Shown piece after piece: positions 59,300 through 64,000 of a stretch of 64,000 nt of DNA; positions within the stretch are counted from its first letter, which is position 1; every line of letters begins with the position of its first letter. This stretch comes from Trichoplax adhaerens (lineage: Eukaryota > Placozoa > Uniplacotomia > Trichoplacea > Trichoplacidae). The stretch spans positions 1,433,225 through 1,497,224 of the forward strand of contig NW_002060955.1 in the NCBI RefSeq assembly GCF_000150275.1, read 5' to 3'. A program made the translations under genes and the position numbers. The notes under the pieces were generated by a model, which saw only the letters and a list, made by a program, of their open reading frames with translations, was not told where the DNA came from and ran no database searches.

Positions 59300-62200
59300 T
59301 TGCCGGTCTATCGCTTAATAAGCTATGATAGCCATCAGATTTCAGTAATAAGTCATGGGTTGACTTATCGAAAGTTAGATAATCTAATTGATTAGTTAGC
59401 TAATTTTCTTTGATTATACAGTTATATTAAGAATAATTCACTATATTCTATAATTAAAGGTGAACAATAAATTAATTAAATCTAATAATTTGAATCTGTT
59501 GATAAAAAATCTCAAATCACTTTTTCCATCAGAATGATAGTCGTAATGCTTTTACCTTGCGATCACATAAATATAGAATTCACTAAAATGGTGATCGTGA
59601 TTATCTTATAACAAATATTTAATGCTCAAAATTAATGTTTCAAAGATAAATTTCGTTAAGTGAAATAACTTATATTGGATAAGATATTGAGCTTTTCTTC
59701 AGTCTAATCCTTAAAGTGTAAAACAGTAGACTTGTGACATAGCCTATAAGATATTGCCTGGCAATGCGGTTGACGTTAAAATTTTAGGAGTATTCAAGGC
59801 GAAAAATATTTAAATTATACTAAAAATAACCGAACAATTAGTACAATTAAAAACAATATATTAATTAAAATTACTTCTTTAAGATAATAAAATCACAGTC
59901 CAAGAAATGAATCCTAACTTTTCGGATACGACGCCTCTTTTGTTTCTAATCAGCATTAACTAAGAATAACAACTGAAAATGACCATAGAAAGTATCAAGA
60001 GACATTAACTCCTAATGTGGCTGCTAAAAACCGAGATATTTTCTAGCACAGTTATCAATTGCTTGCGATAGTGCTCATATAGGCAGAAGAGCCCTACTTG
60101 TTATTACGACTATTATAAATATGCAATAATAAGACTTAATTTTATTTTTAGAAAAACATCATTATTGTCCGCTCGGTATTAAATGAACTAGTACAATAGC
60201 AAAAACTTTTAATCACGTAGGTCAGCCTTACGGTTGCTATTAATTGATTTTTTATACATCTGTTCATGCCTGTAGAGTAGTGTTTTCTTTAATTAATTAT
60301 CTAATAGGCTTAGTAAATTCATTATATAGGTTACGGCCAATGTCCGAAGTTGGCCAGTACGCGTATCGCCCGGCCAAAGTCCAGCATATCCTAGACTGGC
60401 CGAATATCGGGTTTTGGCCGGAATGATATATATCAAAAAAAAAGTAATTAATTCATATTGCAGCAATAGAACAATCTGGTGATATACATTCCATTAGTAA
60501 TAAACGTGAAACAGAATGTGTTACCTTAGTATTAAAACTCTGTAAAGATATCGACCAAGCAATAAAATCTAAAATGTTTATTACTTAAATTAATATCTAT
60601 ATCAATATTTCCACTTCTGTTATTTTTAATTATATGACAACATACTTTAGAGAATTAATAAATACTATTGCTCCCTGCATTTTTATGGTAGCTTCCTACT
60701 CTTTCGCAATATATATAAGTTATGCAACAATGTAACGGTTGTAAAATTCAAGTTCGTTAATCAATCTGATCAGCACAATGTTAACTTTTCAAGATAAAAT
60801 CACTAAGGCTCGCAACTTACTTTTATAGATAAATTCTTAATCGTAGTGCTTTTTTGTAGTACTAAAATTTTTTTAGGAATGCTGAATATCTTATTACGAT
60901 ATTATTTGAACTACTGGATGCATAACGACATTTAATTAAATTTTTATCATTAACTTCACAATCTTTGAGTAAAATAGCGTGATAAATTCATGAAATTTGC
61001 TAATGTTAGAGGATACTAAATAGGAAGAGCAGTAAATTATAACAAAAACATTTCTTCTTGGAAGAAATTTTAAATTTAGTGATTTGACTTGTGATTGTAT
61101 CCTTATGATACGGAAAGGAGCTCCTTTGGCTCCAACATGTTAAATATTACTGTTAGATTTCTAAGCTGATCTACTATAAACGTACAAAGTGAATTCTTAA
61201 TATGTCTGGTGAAAGAATGATTGAGTTATTTCATACGAGTTGATTTAAGTATTTCGGTAACTAGTAATGCTATCAGAAAATGATTAGGGAGAATTACGCT
61301 ACTAAATTATGTGTAAATGTTGTTTAATATACTATGTGTGGAGATAATAGATAGTAGAGGTCTATATTCTCATAGGATATGATTTTTGATCTATACAGTA
61401 AACTATTTTATCTCGTCGAGAACTTAAAACTGTATTCCGTTCCCAAAATTCCACGATATATTATCATTCGCGCTAAACTTGCTATTACTATTGTTATCGA
61501 GTAACTTTTGCATACCTATCGTAACATACTTTTCATATGAAAATTTATCTAAGAGTGTGCTGATATTAAATTATCTATAAAGTTTTACATATTTTAAATG
61601 GATAACTGCATACTTGTATAATATTATCTATATACTTACAATTGATATGTATGTTGATTTACTATGACTTGACTAACTAGCTATTCAACAAAGTTTGGGT
61701 TCAGTTTCGTCTAAAAAAAGACTAGTGGTCTTACTGTTCCTCTTGATGACTTCCCATCGTTAGGATTTAAAGTCGCACTTTAGGTAGATGCCAGGGAGAA
61801 TAAACCTAGCAATAGGCTCGTAGTTTACAGTTTCTGTAATGGGTCAAATTTTTCCGGTGAAAAATTAGATTTTTAGCAATCATATAACTTTTAAGAAGAC
61901 CTATTTCGGTTAATAGATTTCAAAGGTTTGAATCAGGTTTTATAATGGAAAGAATTTATAGGCATGAATTCTTTAGTAAATGTTTTCAATTGCAATTATC
62001 CAATTTTTTATTTTAACTAAGCGATATTCTATTTAGCGAAAAATGTAGTAATTCTGCAAACTTAATAAAATAATCGAAAAAGGGGTGGAAAAAAATTTTT
62101 TAACTCTTTATAAAGTGTATGAGAAATGAAATATTAAACGAAATCTTAAACTGATCCTGGATTTATGATGATAATTTCCTGTTGGTGTGGTCAGGTTTGT

Positions 62201-63752
62201 TCTTTTACTTACTGTGAATCAGCTTAAATTCCTATTCTGATTTATATTTAATAATATTATACTGCACTTCATTTAGAAAACTTAAAAAATCATGATTTAT
62301 TACTAAAAATCAACTGGAAGCTGATATTTCTGAACAGAAGGACTATGATAGAGCACTTAATAATCGGATGGAAATTCAATTTAGCAGCATAATGCTATCG
62401 GTAGCAGTTATTCGAATAGATTATGATACTAGTATATACGGTGCTTTATACCTAAAATACGCCGCATTTATCCTCCAACTGAAGTATAATTGATTTTAGT
62501 TACGATAAGTGTGATTGAAGTGTCTTCTCAAAATAATAAAAAAAAACTACCGTTTCTAGTAAACTTCACTTAATTACATAATATCGGCTCGTCTTACAAC
62601 TCCCAAGGATTATCCAGCTATAATCAGGCTGCCTTTGGACTATCTAAATTATTGCAGATGTAATCGCAATTTATATAAGTTATGGTCAAAACTCGAATTT
62701 GGTAAATCCTAAGAGTGAGCAAACGTCGCTAAAATTGAGCAACACAAATTATTTCTTGTAAAGCAAGTCACAAGATCAGATCTAAATTTACTATCGCGCT
62801 ATCTATTCATAATTTGCTCATCTAATTAGAGCATCGCAATACAAATCTCACAATATCAACATACTTAGAGCAGACTATATAAATCTGGGAATCTTAGCAT
62901 AAAAATCTGAATAGAATTGCAATTGCTGTACGTACTGTAATAATCTTCTAAAAATAGGTAATGTGATAATTCTACAACCAAATATAAAAGTTTAATGATC
63001 TTCGTTGCTATCTTGCAATCGTAACGTTATGCTAATTTGGGGCTGTATTACTTCAAGATAGCGGAACATACAGCAATTTCGCAAAAATAAAAGGAGATTA
63101 AAACGTTAAAAAACAAGCAATTACTGAATCATAATAAATAAGAGGAAGAACTTAGATATCGTCAGTTACCAATAATAATGAATATGAGAATTTAATTTTC
63201 ATTCATAGTCAATTGAACGAATATGGGATTTATTAAGGCTATTTACAACATTTTTCTTTTATCTTTACGAATGATTTAAAATGATAGAAAAGATGCAATA
63301 AAGGGTAATAAAATTTTTGCTAAATTATTATAATTTTTACATAATATCAATACCTGATTGGTAGATTAATGCAATGAGCTAATCATAAATATCAGTTATT
63401 GTTGGATATATTGTTACTGTCTACAGATCAGTACAACTTCAGATAACTGCTAATTAATTTTATTTTTTATTCTTTTCCCATTGTTAAGGTAATAAATTAA
63501 TAGTACAGCAACTATTTATTGCTATATACTTGAATATTCGCGGTATGCTCGTAAATTTTATGACCTTTTCCCTGTAGTGTCGCTCGTTTCACATTTCTAC
63601 CATTGTCGTAAGTACCTTTAATTTACTTATAATATTATTATTAATCTGCATATCGACGCTAATATGATCCGAACTAAGATAATGTTCGACTAGCGATAAA
63701 GCAATTCTCTGGTGAAAATTTTTGTCTTTCGTTTTGGCTGATAATAGCAGTA
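59300..63752. other. Intergenic with one GC-rich island
   Basis: No gene recognised on either strand. The 60-residue open frame at 60244-60426 runs through the GC-rich island at 60334-60423 and has no domain. A 14-bp palindrome AAAGGAGCTCCTTT lies near 61115. Confidence 0.5.
60334..60423. repeat. GGCC-rich island with inverted parts
   Basis: Five GGCC sites within 90 bp in otherwise AT-rich DNA, with TTGGCCAGT answered by ACTGGCCGAA about 50 bases on. The look is of a short non-autonomous transposon end or a regulatory cluster. Only one copy was seen here. Confidence 0.6.
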
Positions 63753-64000
63753 ATGAATATCTCTATTGAACTTGGCAACGATACTGATAATTACAACAAT
63801 CAGATTTTATTTTCGCAAATCTATTGGTATTCTGTGATTGCAGCTATACCGTTATCAGTGATTGGGCTTGTTGCTAATTTACTTCTACTGCACATTTTTA
63901 TATCAGATAAATTCTTTCATCGAAGTACTTATGTCTTAATGTTGGTCTCGGTTGTATCTGATATTACGTCGACGATAACATCAATTGTATGTTACTCCTT
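63753..64000 (+). CDS. Class A GPCR, N-terminal part, cut by window end
   Basis: Open from ATG 63753 to the last base (82 codons plus 2 nt). The extracellular N-terminus MNISIELGNDTDNY has sequons. TM1 contains VIGLVANLLLLHIF and TM2 LMLVSVVSDITS, both with the class A Asn and Asp. FISDKFFHRSTY is the family's loop 1. Closest to the pseudogene at 56516 (GLVANLVLLHIF), so it belongs to a third subfamily. No lesion within the visible part, but the rest, and so functionality, cannot be judged. Confidence 0.85.
   Translation, partial: MNISIELGNDTDNYNNQILFSQIYWYSVIAAIPLSVIGLVANLLLLHIFISDKFFHRSTYVLMLVSVVSDITSTITSIVCYS

Overview
Eukaryotic, almost certainly metazoan, AT-rich DNA. The evidence is introns of about 90-500 bp with GT-AG (and GC-AG) boundaries, a gene with at least 17 exons, TATA and AATAAA signals, LTR-retrotransposon remains, and a family of single-exon class A (rhodopsin-like) GPCR genes. 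The mix of intronless lineage-expanded receptors with compact spliced genes fits a placozoan such as Trichoplax or Hoilungia. That is inference; no species marker was recognised.

The left 38 kb is one GPCR cluster, all on the + strand. Five copies are intact: 5364-6314, 12386-13342, 20368-21333, 27824-28786, and a more divergent one at 33494-34474. Three copies are disrupted (743-1600, 24450-25393, 37347-38140) and a fourth is a 0.2 kb relic (9791-10006). Two more members lie far to the right: a decayed one at 56516-57521 and one cut by the window edge (63753-64000). Flanking DNA was duplicated with the genes. The clearest case is two adjacent units of about 4 kb (23183-27145 and 27400-31245): the first holds a receptor with three indels, the second an intact receptor.

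Most remaining structure is fragments of LTR retrotransposons: short direct or inverted solo LTRs with TG...CA ends, a TATA box, AATAAA and in some cases target-site duplications (TSDs). I separate families A (four copies, all minus), B, C, D, E and F. F forms a pair in opposite orientation flanking a receptor. An LTR-A copy is nested in an LTR-E copy. Two primer-binding sites are readable: one matching a tRNA-Leu 3' end (45026-45045, after LTR-B) and one that fits a tRNA-Ser (43568-43585, minus), followed directly by a short gag-like reading frame with an in-frame stop.

Between 47.3 and 52.1 kb lies a multi-exon soluble epoxide hydrolase (EPHX2-like) gene on +. Its alpha/beta-hydrolase catalytic residues are retained, but its N-terminal HAD domain has lost the acidic motif IV and its first exon was not found. 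On the minus strand, 53.1-54.8 kb holds a C-terminal death-domain exon and one or two weaker exon candidates.

The receptors would be plasma-membrane seven-helix proteins signalling through G proteins; ligands cannot be inferred. The region looks like a birth-and-death array in which tandem duplication makes receptor copies and LTR insertion, indels and deletion remove them.
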